Notes: generated by a model not told the origin, from the sequence alone. Shown: positions 7,111 through 15,394, counted from the first letter of the stretch. The stretch: DNA of 31,744 bases from Bacteroidota bacterium (GCA_023422835.1 JAFAGI010000017.1:1-31744), one strand, 5' to 3'. A program made the numbers and translations.

Positions 7111-7374
7111 TTATTCATTCGCGGTTGGTGTAGATTCCTAATCTTTATGGTTATTTCATGTGTTAATATTTAAATTTTACTGTTTGCCACACAGAATAAC
7201 CAAAACCTTCATTCTTTATTATCATGCTCGGTTGGTATAGATTCCTAATCTTTATGGTTATTTCATGTGTTAATATTTAATTTTTTCTGTTTGCCACACG
7301 GAATAACCAAAACCTTCATTCTTTATTATCATTCACGGTTGGTAAAGATTCGTAATCATTATGGTTATTTCATT
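7111..7374. repeat. 107-bp tandem intergenic repeat (2.5 units)
   Basis: The marker CGGTTGGT recurs at 7122, 7229 and 7336, exactly 107 bp apart. Each full unit contains ATGGTTATTTCATGTG and, about 35 bp on, the near complement CCACACGGAATAACC, giving a hairpin with a 12-14 bp stem. Diverged copies occur at about 12490-12622, 14940-15066 and, inverted, 20318-20490. A shorter copy forms the leader of the DUF1080 gene (7066-7110). Confidence 0.85.
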
Positions 7375-7597
7375 CATATAATTTTAAGTTCGCCGCTTTG
7401 CGGCTAATGTTTTTGTGGAATGGAACGCTATTTATACATTTACCTGTGCGCGAAAAATTATCATGAGCGTTTCATGTGTATTTATTTTAGTTTGCCCGCA
7501 AGCGGGCTATATTTTCTGTCCTGGGCAATAGCAGGTAATTATCGCAGCGTTGGGATCGCCTTAGGCGAGAAGCTGTTTCCTTTAAATAATTTCCTGA
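7375..7597. repeat. Gene-free stretch with three short GC hairpins
   Basis: No credible gene is seen. Three perfect short palindromes stand out in AT-rich sequence: GCCGC-TTT-GCGGC (7392-7404), GCCCGC-AA-GCGGGC (7494-7507) and TCGCC-TTA-GGCGA (7556-7568). They could stabilise or end transcripts from the gene at 7598-9019, but none has a clear T-tract. Confidence 0.45.
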
Positions 7598-9019
7598 TCA
7601 CACTTTATAAAACTCTTCCCACCCCTTTCTTGGCACAGGTCCTGCCAGTAGTGCATTGGCAAAGGCATCATTGGTGATCTGTTGTGTATGTGTATTGAAT
7701 TGTAATTTTTTATTCACGCGTTGTGCAATTACACCGAGGGAGAATACTTGGCTTAGCGGCCCGTGGATTTCAAAAGGAGAGCGCGTTTTTTCCTGGCCAC
7801 TGCAGGCAAGCAAAAAATTCGCAAAATGGTTAGAAGTGCTTTCCGGCACACGCGGCAGCTTGGAAGCCATAGCTTTTGCTTTTTCTTCAGGGATAATGGA
7901 CAAGGTACTGCCGTGCGATCCACCTTTGAAAGTCAGCGTTTTACTGTAAATAATTTTGCCTGGATTTAATTTGGCCGGTTGAATGGTGTTGTTGCCTGCG
8001 GGCGGTATATTCGGGTCAAGCGCCGATGTGCCGTAGCCTTCCGGCACTTCAGGTATATTATCTACACCATCATACCAGGTAACATCTACAGGCGGCATTT
8101 TGCCTCTTGCCGCAAAACGGAATAAAATAGTAGATGCTTTAGGAAAGAAATAATCATTGTGCCCTTCGATCTTCAACGGGTTGATCTCGTAGGGAAGTTG
8201 CAGTTGCAGAAACTCGTGTGCTGTATCCAGAATGTGGGCACCCCAATCACCCAGCGCGCCCATGCCGAAATCGTACCATGCGCGCCACTGGCCCATGTGA
8301 AAATCTTTGTTGTAGTCGTGATAAGGAATAGCTGCCAGCCATTCGTCCCAGTCAAGCGTATCGGGTACAGGTTCAGCGGCAGGAAATTTTTTTATGTTCA
8401 CATCCCAGTTGTGCCAGCGACGCGGAGCATTCATGTGCGCTGTGATAGCGGTAACATCTTTGATGATGCCTGCATCTTTCCAGGCTTTGAACTGAAAATA
8501 GTTTGCTTCGGAATGTCCCTGGTTGCCTACCTGGGTAACCACCTTATTGTATTTCTTTGCGGCTTTGATCAGCAGTTCGGCTTCCAGAAAAGTCCTAGCC
8601 ATGGGCTTTTCTACGTATACATGTTTACCTCTTCTTAGTGCATCCATGCAGATAGGAAAGTGCGAGTGGTCTGGCGTACCTATACAGACGGCTTCCACCT
8701 GGTTGCCCATCTTATCAAACATTTCCCTGAAATCTTTAAATCTTTTGGCGCCGGGAAATGCATCCAGCATTTTTTGTGTATGTGCAGCGCCTAAGTCTGC
8801 ATCGCAGAGGGCTACAATGTTCGCAAGGCCTGTTTTGTACAGTTCGCTGATGATGTCTGCACCGCGGTTGCCGATGCCTACGCAAGCCAGGTTAATTTTC
8901 CTGCCTGCATTTTTTATCCTGTTATAACCTGCCGCTGTGGAGGTGTTCCGCAGACCTGTAAGGGCAATTCCGGTTGACGCTACGGCTGCCGTTTTTAAAA
9001 AGTTTCTTCTGCCTGGCAT
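7598..9019 (-). CDS. Gfo/Idh/MocA family oxidoreductase, Tat-exported
   Basis: 473 residues. The N-terminus GRRNFLKTAAVASTG is a twin-arginine signal, so the enzyme should be folded with its cofactor and exported to the periplasm. A Rossmann fold follows (NLACVGIGNRGAD, about 43-55), then CIGTPDHSHF (about 111-120) and the family's conserved EKP (137-139, in VYVEKPMARTF). The C-terminal alpha/beta domain includes WDEWLAAIPYHDYN and the GALGDWGAHILD region usual in secreted members. Relatives oxidise sugars with NAD(P). It lies upstream of the DUF1080 gene on the same strand, which fits 3-keto-glycoside metabolism (inference). The gap of about 530 bp between them is filled with repeats. Full length and intact. 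Confidence 0.85.
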   Translation of the reverse strand: MPGRRNFLKTAAVASTGIALTGLRNTSTAAGYNRIKNAGRKINLACVGIGNRGADIISELYKTGLANIVALCDADLGAAHTQKMLDAFPGAKRFKDFREMFDKMGNQVEAVCIGTPDHSHFPICMDALRRGKHVYVEKPMARTFLEAELLIKAAKKYNKVVTQVGNQGHSEANYFQFKAWKDAGIIKDVTAITAHMNAPRRWHNWDVNIKKFPAAEPVPDTLDWDEWLAAIPYHDYNKDFHMGQWRAWYDFGMGALGDWGAHILDTAHEFLQLQLPYEINPLKIEGHNDYFFPKASTILFRFAARGKMPPVDVTWYDGVDNIPEVPEGYGTSALDPNIPPAGNNTIQPAKLNPGKIIYSKTLTFKGGSHGSTLSIIPEEKAKAMASKLPRVPESTSNHFANFLLACSGQEKTRSPFEIHGPLSQVFSLGVIAQRVNKKLQFNTHTQQITNDAFANALLAGPVPRKGWEEFYKV

Positions 9020-9053
9020 GATTAAATTATTTTCATTAAAAGGGTAGATAAAT

Positions 9054-9061
9054 CAAATTTA
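9054..9061 (-). promoter_or_regulatory. Bacteroidetes -7 element for the Gfo/Idh gene
   Basis: The minus strand reads TAAATTTG, a match to TAnnTTTG, 35 bp ahead of the ATG at 9019. No convincing TTTG -33 box was found at the usual spacing. Confidence 0.4.
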
Positions 9062-9104
9062 GTTCTTTTTCCTAATGTCACCTATGTGCGTCAATATTTT
9101 TTCC

Positions 9105-10298
9105 CTAAAAATACATCGTCTTATATGGATATCGTACCAGGTACATTTCTCTTACTTTGAGGAGGATAAATTCGCGCAGCTGGTCTACATTAGTTCGTTC
9201 CCTGGCCGAAATAAAAATGGCGTTCCCTTCGGTTTGCTTCTCCCATTTAATGCGCAGATCTGTTTTTATTTCCTGCTTTATGTCGTCTGCAAGCCATTCG
9301 TCGAAGTGCTTTTCTTCGTACAGGTCCATCTTGTTAAAAATAGTAAGCATGGGTTTGTCTGCGGCGTCCAGCTCTTGTAATGTTTTATTTACTACTGCTA
9401 TCTGCTCTTCATGCTGGGGATGTGAAATGTCAACCACATGCAGTAAAATATCTGCTTCTCTTACTTCGTCCAGGGTGCTCTTAAAACTCTCTACCAGGTG
9501 GTGCGGTAACTTGCGTATAAAACCGACTGTATCGCTCAACAAGAAGGGTGTATTTCCAAAAACTACTTTACGGGTAGTGGTATCCAAGGTGGCAAACAAT
9601 TTATTCTCTGCAAACACATCGCTCTTGCTGAGCATATTCATGATGGTGCTTTTCCCTACGTTGGTGTAGCCTACCAGCGCCACACGTATCAGCTCGCCGC
9701 GTTCTTTTCTTTGGGTGAATGACTGCTTGTCTATCTCTTCCAGTTTTTTCCTGAGAAGCGAAATTTTATCTTTCACAATACGGCGGTCTGTTTCTATCTC
9801 TGTCTCTCCCGGGCCCCTGGTCCCGATGCCTCCTCCCTGGCGTTCCAAGTGCTTCCACATACCCTTCAGGCGCGGCAGCAGGTATTGGTATTGTGCCAGT
9901 TCTACCTGTGTTTTTGCTTGTGCAGTTCTTGCACGGCGTGCAAATATATCCAGGATGAGATCACTGCGGTCAATGGTTTTTACGCCGATCTCTTTTTCTA
10001 TATTTATGATCTGCGAGCCTGTGAGTTCATCATCAAAAATGATCAGGTCGATATTTTTTCCGGTGCAATATTTTTTAATCTCTTCCAGCTTGCCTTTGCC
10101 TACAAATGTTCTGCTGTCGGGCATATCCATTTTCTGAATGAAAGATTTTACCGTATCAGCGCCCGCGGTTTCTGCCAAAAAGGAAAGCTCGTAGAGGTAT
10201 TCATTCACCAACGCTTCCGTCTGTTGCTGGCCACGTTGTACCACGCCCACCAGCACGGCTTTTTCATTTTGTTTTATCTTATTATTCTTCTCTATCAA
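9105..10298 (-). CDS. hflX: Ribosome-splitting GTPase HflX
   Basis: 397 residues, close to the family length. The N-terminal HflX domain carries GADTV, FVGKGK (66-71) and FDDELTGSQ (88-96). The glycine-rich GGGIGTRGPGETE (155-167) is diagnostic. The GTPase domain has P-loop GYTNVGKST (210-218), DTVGFIRKLP (G3) and NKMD (G4). HflX binds the 50S subunit and splits stalled or hibernating ribosomes. The start is taken as TTG at 10298, because no in-frame ATG lies nearby and the N-terminal MIEKNNKIK leads straight into the conserved region. A TATATTTG -7 element lies 17 bp upstream. Single-gene transcription unit. Confidence 0.93.
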   Translation of the reverse strand: MIEKNNKIKQNEKAVLVGVVQRGQQQTEALVNEYLYELSFLAETAGADTVKSFIQKMDMPDSRTFVGKGKLEEIKKYCTGKNIDLIIFDDELTGSQIINIEKEIGVKTIDRSDLILDIFARRARTAQAKTQVELAQYQYLLPRLKGMWKHLERQGGGIGTRGPGETEIETDRRIVKDKISLLRKKLEEIDKQSFTQRKERGELIRVALVGYTNVGKSTIMNMLSKSDVFAENKLFATLDTTTRKVVFGNTPFLLSDTVGFIRKLPHHLVESFKSTLDEVREADILLHVVDISHPQHEEQIAVVNKTLQELDAADKPMLTIFNKMDLYEEKHFDEWLADDIKQEIKTDLRIKWEKQTEGNAIFISARERTNVDQLREFILLKVREMYLVRYPYKTMYF

Positions 10299-10314
10299 TG
10301 TTTCTGATTTATTA

Positions 10315-10322
10315 CAAATATA
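10315..10322 (-). promoter_or_regulatory. -7 element for hflX
   Basis: The minus strand reads TATATTTG (TAnnTTTG consensus), 17 bp ahead of the TTG start at 10298. No -33 box is clear. Confidence 0.4.
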
Positions 10323-10346
10323 AATTTATAAAAGCATAGTTATTTA

Positions 10347-10382
10347 AACAAAAAAGATCAGGAACAAATATGTCCCTGATCA
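10347..10382 (-). terminator. Rho-independent terminator after the barrel gene
   Basis: Read on the minus strand, GATCAGG-GACA pairs with TGT-TCCTGATC around a 4-nt loop (10356-10382) and is followed by TTTTTTG. It ends transcription of the gene at 10413-11252. Confidence 0.8.
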
Positions 10383-10412
10383 CGTAAGTTATCCAATACC
10401 GGGATGGTCTTT

Positions 10413-11252
10413 TTACAATATGCCCAGCCCTAAGCCAATAGAGAATGGATGAATATTGCTGTTGGTAACACCTGTTTTAAACAACGAGTTTAACTGGTAA
10501 GTGCCAAAAACATTCACAATATTATAGCCGACACGCAGAGTGCCTGTAAATCTTGTCTGGTTTAAATAGTTGTCGCCGGCAACTTCTTTCTGTATATAAT
10601 TCTTGCCGTATATGCTTGGGTATTTATTTTGTTCCGTAGCCTTCGAAGGGTCGTAAAGGTCTTTGCCTTTTGTGTGCACTTTCATGAGGTAGCCAAATTT
10701 CATGCCTACTGCTACCCTGAAGCCTTTGGCAGGTTCTTCTGCATTGGAAGCATAGCGCAGTTCCAGCGGAGCTTCAACATATTGGGTTACCATTTTATAT
10801 TTCCTGAAGTGGATTTCATTGCTCACATCTTTAAATGCAAGCTTGCCATTTGTTACCGGAGGTTCTTTCAGGCCCAGGCTTACATTGTTGAAGAATACAT
10901 TGCCTGCGCTGTAGCCTACGCCCAGCCCTACACTAAAGTTAGGGTTGGCTTTAAAAGGCTTGTCGTACATAAAGGCGATGTTGAACTCCCTGTTGAACTT
11001 TGAGGCGGGTTGTTCAAGGCCGTTGGCTCCCATCCATCCGAGGTAGCCGAACTGTATCATCAGGTGGTCATTGGCTCTTTTGCTAAGGTCAACATTCGGC
11101 TGCCTGTCGTCTCTATGTCTTTCGCGTGCATTGTCCTGTATGGCAGCGGCTACATCGGCCGAAACGGTGTCTTGTGTCGGAGTTTCTGTTTGTGCATTAA
11201 GGTTGATTGTTGCAATAAAAATTGCGGCAATGCTTACCAGGATTCTTTTCAT
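10413..11252 (-). CDS. Secreted outer-membrane beta-barrel protein
   Basis: 279 residues. A signal peptide (MKRILVSIAAIFIATINLNAQ) is followed by a polar, acidic linker (about 22-60). The remainder has alternating hydrophobic strands and glycine or aromatic girdle residues typical of an 8-stranded barrel, such as HLMIQFGYLGWMG, NFSVGLGVGYSAGNVFF, AVGMKFGYLM and FSIGLGLGIL at the very C-terminus. It resembles PorT-like barrel proteins of Bacteroidetes, but the ligand and role are unknown. The leader contains a TACATTTG -7 element and a hairpin (11279-11309). A terminator follows the gene, so it is monocistronic. Family confidence is moderate; outer-membrane location is fairly sure. Confidence 0.7.
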   Translation of the reverse strand: MKRILVSIAAIFIATINLNAQTETPTQDTVSADVAAAIQDNARERHRDDRQPNVDLSKRANDHLMIQFGYLGWMGANGLEQPASKFNREFNIAFMYDKPFKANPNFSVGLGVGYSAGNVFFNNVSLGLKEPPVTNGKLAFKDVSNEIHFRKYKMVTQYVEAPLELRYASNAEEPAKGFRVAVGMKFGYLMKVHTKGKDLYDPSKATEQNKYPSIYGKNYIQKEVAGDNYLNQTRFTGTLRVGYNIVNVFGTYQLNSLFKTGVTNSNIHPFSIGLGLGIL

Positions 11253-11278
11253 TCTTATATTTTTTGGTTTGCCTTACG

Positions 11279-11309
11279 GCTAATACTTAAGTTCGCTATA
11301 GGTATTAGC
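11279..11309. promoter_or_regulatory. Hairpin in the leader of the barrel gene
   Basis: GCTAATAC (11279-11286) and GTATTAGC (11302-11309) pair perfectly around a 15-nt loop, between the -7 element and the start codon. It may be an operator or a leader structure; the function is unknown. Confidence 0.35.
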
Positions 11310-11325
11310 GATTGCTAAATTGACG

Positions 11326-11333
11326 CAAATGTA
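11326..11333 (-). promoter_or_regulatory. -7 element for the barrel gene
   Basis: The minus strand reads TACATTTG, an exact TAnnTTTG match, 74 bp ahead of the ATG at 11252. No -33 box is certain. Confidence 0.4.
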
Positions 11334-11464
11334 TAATAAAAGCTAATAATACAGTAGTTAATTTTCTTAAAAAAGCAATTGGCATGGGTTGTATAATTAT
11401 CCTTGTACAACACACTACTGAAGATCAGCGCCGGGGCATATGGCATAATAATAAACTTGCGCAG

Positions 11465-12445
11465 TTAACCTGCATATTCATTCACCCAATAATTGATCTG
11501 CGACAGGTCGGCTTCGTGCAGCGTTATGTTCATGGCTTTAGCATTTTCCAGCGCCTGCTTTGCATCGCGCGCTCCTGCCAGCGCTGCTGTAATGCCAGGT
11601 TGGGCAATGGTCCAGGCAATCACCAGTTGTGCTATACTGCACGCGTACTTATCTGCAAACTCGTTAAGGCTGCGGAGAAGAGTATCTACTTTTGCTAGGT
11701 CAAACTGTTTAAAATAATTTGCACGATGGTCATTTTTAGGGAATACAGATTTTTCATTGTATTTACCGGTGAGCAGGCCTCTTTCCAGCGGGCTGTATGC
11801 GATCACGCCCAGCTGGTGTACCAAAGCATAGGGCACCACATCTTTTTCAATTTCCTGTTTCAGCATACTGTAAGGCACCTGGTTGGAATGCAGGCGTACT
11901 GCACGTTCGGCTTCTTCCAGTTGCTCTCCGCTGTAGTTGCATACACCGATGGCGCGTACCTTTCCATCCTGCAAAAGTTTATCCATCGCACGCATAGATT
12001 CTTCAATAGGCGTGGTAGGATCCGGCCAATGCATTTGTATAAGGTCTATATAATCTGTTTGCAGACGTTGCAAACTTTTTTCTACTTCATCTATAATGCT
12101 GTCGTAGCCCCCATATAGCATAATGGAAACGCGGTTGCCATTGCGGTCTGTGTCATTCATCTTATGGGCGCCTTTGTCTGTATCCCAGCGCAAACCGAAT
12201 TTGGTAAGTATCTGCAGGCTGCTTCTGTCATAACCCTGTATAGCTTTACCTACAATTTCTTCGCTCAGGCCAAAGCCGTACATAGGAGCCGTATCAATGG
12301 AGGTAATGCCATTATCAATGGAAGCGCGTATAGCATCTATAGAAGTTTTTTCTTCGGTGCCGCCCCACATCCATCCGCCAATAGCCCATGTGCCAAGAGT
12401 TACCGGCGTAATCTCTAAATTGCTTGTTCCTACTTTTCGTTTCAT
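11465..12445 (-). CDS. Aldo/keto reductase
   Basis: 326 residues from the ATG at 12445; a TTG three codons upstream is also in frame, but family members begin MKxRxLGxS-like, as here (MKRKVGTSNLEI). The TIM-barrel tetrad is visible: D and Y in DTAPMYGFGLSE, K in LTKFG and H in QMHWPDPTTP. The NADPH-binding end shows AYSPLERGLLTGK and the AGARDAKQALEN segment. Enzymes of this type reduce aldehydes or ketones with NADPH; the substrate cannot be told. Cytoplasmic, intact. A diverged copy of the intergenic repeat lies just upstream. Confidence 0.88.
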   Translation of the reverse strand: MKRKVGTSNLEITPVTLGTWAIGGWMWGGTEEKTSIDAIRASIDNGITSIDTAPMYGFGLSEEIVGKAIQGYDRSSLQILTKFGLRWDTDKGAHKMNDTDRNGNRVSIMLYGGYDSIIDEVEKSLQRLQTDYIDLIQMHWPDPTTPIEESMRAMDKLLQDGKVRAIGVCNYSGEQLEEAERAVRLHSNQVPYSMLKQEIEKDVVPYALVHQLGVIAYSPLERGLLTGKYNEKSVFPKNDHRANYFKQFDLAKVDTLLRSLNEFADKYACSIAQLVIAWTIAQPGITAALAGARDAKQALENAKAMNITLHEADLSQINYWVNEYAG

Positions 12446-12489
12446 CCGTAACAACTTTTTTATAAACCTAAATGTAGAGAGATTTTTTG

Positions 12490-12622
12490 ATTCATGTATG
12501 TATTTTTATATTTTTAATGGTCACATGGAATTACTTCCAGTGAACTTTGTTTCGCCATAGAATCATTCCCGGCTTGTATGCAATTTTTGATTATGGTTAT
12601 TTCATGTGTATATTTTTAATTT
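12490..12622. repeat. Diverged copy of the dispersed intergenic repeat
   Basis: Two parts resemble the 107-bp unit: ATGTATGTATTTTTATATTT with GGTCACATGGAATTA (12495-12534), and ATGGTTATTTCATGTG (12593-12608). It lies upstream of the aldo/keto reductase and ends at the left repeat of the IS relic. Confidence 0.55.
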
Positions 12623-12832
12623 TTAATGACTATCCTTAATTTGGAATAGCAATTTTATTAGGAGGTTTGTACTAAAATTATTAGTCATGGAATTATCTGA
12701 ATTTTTTAGTAAGCACCCTGATGATGCTAATTGTAAGGCATTTTTTTAAGAAACGTAAAAGAGGGGAAAGGTTTAGAGTGCCATAATTGTGGATGTTTGA
12801 ACCCTTTTCCAATTAGGGATAGTCATTAAAAA
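12620..12832 (+). mobile_element. Decayed IS1595-like element with terminal inverted repeats
   Basis: TTTTTAATGACTATCCTTAA (12620-12639) is inverted at 12808-12832 (TTAGGGATAGTCATTAAAAA), bounding 213 bp. Inside, from the ATG at 12688, the reading MELSEFFSKHPDDANCKAFF continues after two single-base shifts as KKRKRGEGLECHNCGC. This is the usual N-terminus and first zinc-ribbon half of IS1595-type transposases. The rest of the transposase is gone, so the element is dead or a MITE-like remnant. Confidence 0.65.
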
Positions 12833-12967
12833 ATGGCTGCTGAATTCGAAACCAATGATTACCCGGAACCAATTGTTGAACACAGTTTTGCAAGAGACAG
12901 GGCATTACTTGCCTATAAAAAGCATTGCAATCAACATATCAGCCTCCAAGCCTGTTTTAAGTTGTGA
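12827..12967 (+). pseudogene. Photolyase C-terminal remnant
   Basis: The frame from 12833 reads EFETNDYPEPIVEHSFARDR, then ALLAYKKHCNQHI, to a stop at 12965-12967. It matches the C-terminus of the photolyase at 30095-31399 (EFGSNDYPKPIVEHSFARDR). Just upstream KKWL is in another frame, one base being lost in what should be WLPEF. Everything before that is replaced by the IS relic. No function is expected. Confidence 0.8.
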
Positions 12968-13033
12968 TGGCTGGGTTTTCCAATAGCATATCGATGAAAC
13001 AATGTAAATTTAAGCACTAATGTTTTTATCAAG

Positions 13034-13711
13034 ATGCCAACTCAACACCAGATCCGGATGACCAAAGACGGCTCACCCACGCTTTTTCATACACACTACA
13101 ATCAAACCTATCACTCTGAAAACGGCGCCCTGAGCGAGTCTCAGCATGTATTTATCCGTGCAGGCCTGGCTGAAGCTGCACGCCGGAAGAGTCAAATAGT
13201 TTTGTTTGAAGTAGGCTTTGGCACCGGGTTGAATGCTTTACTCGCTTACAGCTTTGCCATAGCAAACAACCTGCATATACAATATCTCTGCGTTGAACCT
13301 TTTCCTGTGTCGCACAATCAGGTGCTTGCTTTCAGCCGCCAATTACAACTGCCTGCAGATTTACAGCAGGTATTTTTGCGTTTGCACGCTGCAAAAAATA
13401 TTCCTGTATCGTTTGGCACCAGGTTTACATTTACCTGCTATGAAAAGAGTTTACAAAACTATCACGACAGGCCCGGTACAGACATTGTATTCTACGATGC
13501 TTTCTCTCCTGCGGTACAGCCAGAAATGTGGACTGAACAGGCCTTGCAGTGCGTAAGTGATATGATGAATGATAATGCATTACTGGTTACCTATTGCGCT
13601 AAAGGAGCCGTGAAAAGAATTTTTAGGCAACTGAATTTTGTTGTAGAGTCTTTGCCCGGTGCAAATGGAAAAAGAGAAATGATCAGGGCAACAAAAAAGC
13701 AGCACCCGTAG
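13034..13711 (+). CDS. mnmD: tRNA 5-methylaminomethyl-2-thiouridine methyltransferase MnmD-like
   Basis: 225 residues, the size of the stand-alone methyltransferase domain (DUF752). It starts with a typical TKDGSPTLF segment and NQTYHSENGALSESQHVFI. The SAM-binding motif is LFEVGFGTGLNALL (about 57-70); the catalytic region has FYDAFSPAVQPEMW. The C-terminal end carries YCAKGAVKR and LPGANGKREMIRA. It methylates the nm5U34 wobble base of certain tRNAs; in enterobacteria this domain is fused to the oxidase MnmC, which is absent here. The ATG at 13034 fits the family start. The gene converges on gapA; the gapA terminator overlaps its 3' end. Confidence 0.9.
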   Translation: MPTQHQIRMTKDGSPTLFHTHYNQTYHSENGALSESQHVFIRAGLAEAARRKSQIVLFEVGFGTGLNALLAYSFAIANNLHIQYLCVEPFPVSHNQVLAFSRQLQLPADLQQVFLRLHAAKNIPVSFGTRFTFTCYEKSLQNYHDRPGTDIVFYDAFSPAVQPEMWTEQALQCVSDMMNDNALLVTYCAKGAVKRIFRQLNFVVESLPGANGKREMIRATKKQHP

Positions 13712-13719
13712 ATGCTGCC
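13693..13719 (-). terminator. Terminator of gapA
   Basis: On the minus strand GCAGCA (13713-13718) pairs with TGCTGC (13699-13704) around 8 nt and is followed by TTTTTT (13693-13698). It overlaps the last codons of mnmD, so it serves the convergent gapA transcript. Confidence 0.75.
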
Positions 13720-13741
13720 TGTACTATTGTGTTTGCAAAAA

Positions 13742-14752
13742 TTATTTAGAGATCAATTCAGCAAAATGCTTGATTGTTCTTACTAACTGTGCAGTGTAGC
13801 TCATTTCATTATCGTACCAGGAAACAACTTTTACAATTTGTTTGTCGCCCACGGTGATTACTTTAGTTTGCGTAGCATCAAACAAAGAACCATATTTAAT
13901 ACCAATGATATCGCTGCTCACCAACTCATCTTCTGTATAACCGAAGCTCTCGTTTGAAGCTGCTTTCATAGTAGCATTAACTTCTTCTTTGGTTGTTTGC
14001 TTTGCCAACACTGCAACCAATTCTGTTACAGAACCTGTGATCACAGGTACGCGTTGTGCGCCACCGTCTAATTTACCTTTCAGCTCAGGGATTACCAGGC
14101 CGATTGCTTTAGCTGCGCCGGTAGAGTTAGGCACTATATTCTGCGCTGCTGCACGTGCGCGGCGAAGGTCGCCTTTGGCGTGCGGAGCGTCTAAAGTATT
14201 CTGGTCGTTAGTGTAAGCGTGGATGGTAGTCATGCTGCCTGCTTCAATTGTATAAGCATCGTTCAATGCTTTAGCCATTGGAGCCAAACAGTTGGTAGTG
14301 CAGGATGCGCCGCTGATAACAGTTTCAGAGCCATCAAGAATATCATGGTTTACGTTGTACACGATTGTTTTCAGATCGCCTGTAGCGGGTGCAGAGATCA
14401 CAACTCTTTTAGCGCCTGCCTGTAAGTGTGCTTCTGCTTTTGTTTTATCTGCGAAGAAACCTGTACATTCCACAACCACGTCTACATCATGTTCTTTCCA
14501 GGGAATAGTTGCAGGGTCTCTGTGAGCATAGATCTTTACCTCATCGCCATCTACAATAATAGAAGATTCTGTATGTTGTACATCCTGGTTAAAACGACCT
14601 TGTGCGCTGTCATATTTTAAAAGATGTGCCAAAGTTTTAGGGTCAGTAAGGTCATTGATAGCAACCACGTCAATGCCTTCCATGTTGTATATTTCACGAT
14701 ATACCAAACGTCCGATACGGCCAAAACCGTTGATAGCAACTTTTACGCTCAT
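13742..14752 (-). CDS. gapA: Glyceraldehyde-3-phosphate dehydrogenase
   Basis: 336 residues, normal length. The NAD-binding start [14 protein letters not shown] (7-20) is followed by VVAINDL; the catalytic cysteine is C151 in [15 protein letters not shown] and the base is H178 in [10 protein letters not shown]. Also visible are the [20 protein letters not shown] phosphate-binding segment and the C-terminal SWYDNEMSY. The acidic D in INDLTD suggests NAD rather than NADP use. It catalyses the oxidation of glyceraldehyde-3-phosphate to 1,3-bisphosphoglycerate in glycolysis, in the cytoplasm. A TAACTTTG -7 element lies 35 bp upstream, and a terminator follows. Confidence 0.97.
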   Translation of the reverse strand: MSVKVAINGFGRIGRLVYREIYNMEGIDVVAINDLTDPKTLAHLLKYDSAQGRFNQDVQHTESSIIVDGDEVKIYAHRDPATIPWKEHDVDVVVECTGFFADKTKAEAHLQAGAKRVVISAPATGDLKTIVYNVNHDILDGSETVISGASCTTNCLAPMAKALNDAYTIEAGSMTTIHAYTNDQNTLDAPHAKGDLRRARAAAQNIVPNSTGAAKAIGLVIPELKGKLDGGAQRVPVITGSVTELVAVLAKQTTKEEVNATMKAASNESFGYTEDELVSSDIIGIKYGSLFDATQTKVITVGDKQIVKVVSWYDNEMSYTAQLVRTIKHFAELISK

Positions 14753-14786
14753 AGTATTTTAATTTTATTTTTAATTTATTCTGATG

Positions 14787-14794
14787 CAAAGTTA
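14787..14794 (-). promoter_or_regulatory. -7 element for gapA
   Basis: The minus strand reads TAACTTTG, matching TAnnTTTG, 35 bp before the ATG at 14752. The -33 region is not clear. Confidence 0.45.
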
Positions 14795-14929
14795 CAATAT
14801 ATTAGCTTACGGAATATGATTTATGATATAAAAAACTAAACTTTTTCATATTCGTTAGTTTTTTGCTGTTAAATATTGATGTGTAAATTTTTTAGTGTGC
14901 TGTTTTTGCGGCAAATGGGACACATTAGA

Positions 14930-15070
14930 TAGCTTTATTATCAACGGGTAGGCAATTTTGGCTTATGGCTATTTCATGTGTGTATATTTAATTGTTTTTC
15001 AGTTGTCACATGGAACGGACCAAAAACCTTAATCTTTATTACATCCTCGGTTGGTAAAGATTCCTTCCTG
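14930..15070. repeat. Dispersed intergenic repeat, copy near tRNA-Glu
   Basis: It contains ATGGCTATTTCATGTGTGTA, TTGTCACATGGAACGGACCA and CGGTTGGTAAAGATTCC in the same order and orientation as the 107-bp units at 7.1-7.4 kb. The rest of the gene-free interval 14753-15175 shows no other clear structure. Confidence 0.7.
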
Positions 15071-15175
15071 TTGTATTTCTGCCTCTTTTTGTGGGCTCCC
15101 CAATGGCATTAAAGAACTTGCCCATTTTGCCTGATAGATGTATTCCAAATTTTTATAAACATTTCTTGTTTAAAA

Positions 15176-15208
15176 TTTGGGTGAATGAGAAAAAAATATT
15201 TACCTTTG
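15176..15208 (+). promoter_or_regulatory. Promoter of tRNA-Glu
   Basis: TTTG (15176-15179), 21 bp, then TACCTTTG (15201-15208): a full Bacteroidetes -33/-7 pair at standard spacing, 15 bp ahead of the tRNA. Confidence 0.7.
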
Positions 15209-15223
15209 CAATCCATCAAAAAT

Positions 15224-15295
15224 GGAGCGTTGGTCAAGAGGTTAAGACACCTCCCTTTCACGGAGGAAACACGGGTTCGAGTCCCGTACGCTCTA
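15224..15295 (+). tRNA. tRNA-Glu (anticodon TTC)
   Basis: The acceptor GGAGCGT pairs with ACGCTCT (one G-U at the end). The anticodon stem CCTCC/GGAGG encloses CTTTCAC, so the anticodon is TTC. The T arm is CGGGTTCGAGTCCCG. The discriminator is A and CCA is not encoded, as is common in this phylum. It is followed by a terminator. Confidence 0.93.
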
Positions 15296-15321
15296 CAAAG
15301 GAAAGGTTTAAAAGTTGTAGA

Positions 15322-15354
15322 ATCCTGATTTCTGTAAAGAGGTCAGGATTTTTA
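15322..15354 (+). terminator. Terminator of tRNA-Glu
   Basis: ATCCTGA (15322-15328) pairs with TCAGGAT (15343-15349), followed by TTTT; located 27 bp after the tRNA. Confidence 0.7.
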
Positions 15355-15394
15355 ATTTACCCGTACAATATCGTTCATTATCATCATCGCTGAA

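Noticed and set aside
7111..7374. CRISPR array
   Set aside because: The 107-bp units are repeated in full without unique spacers, and no cas gene is present.
7420..7677. 85-codon plus-strand frame
   Set aside because: It runs across the GC hairpins and into the 3' end of the Gfo/Idh gene; composition is not protein-like.
15091..15393. 100-codon frame over the tRNA
   Set aside because: It contains the whole tRNA-Glu and its terminator, so it cannot be a real gene.
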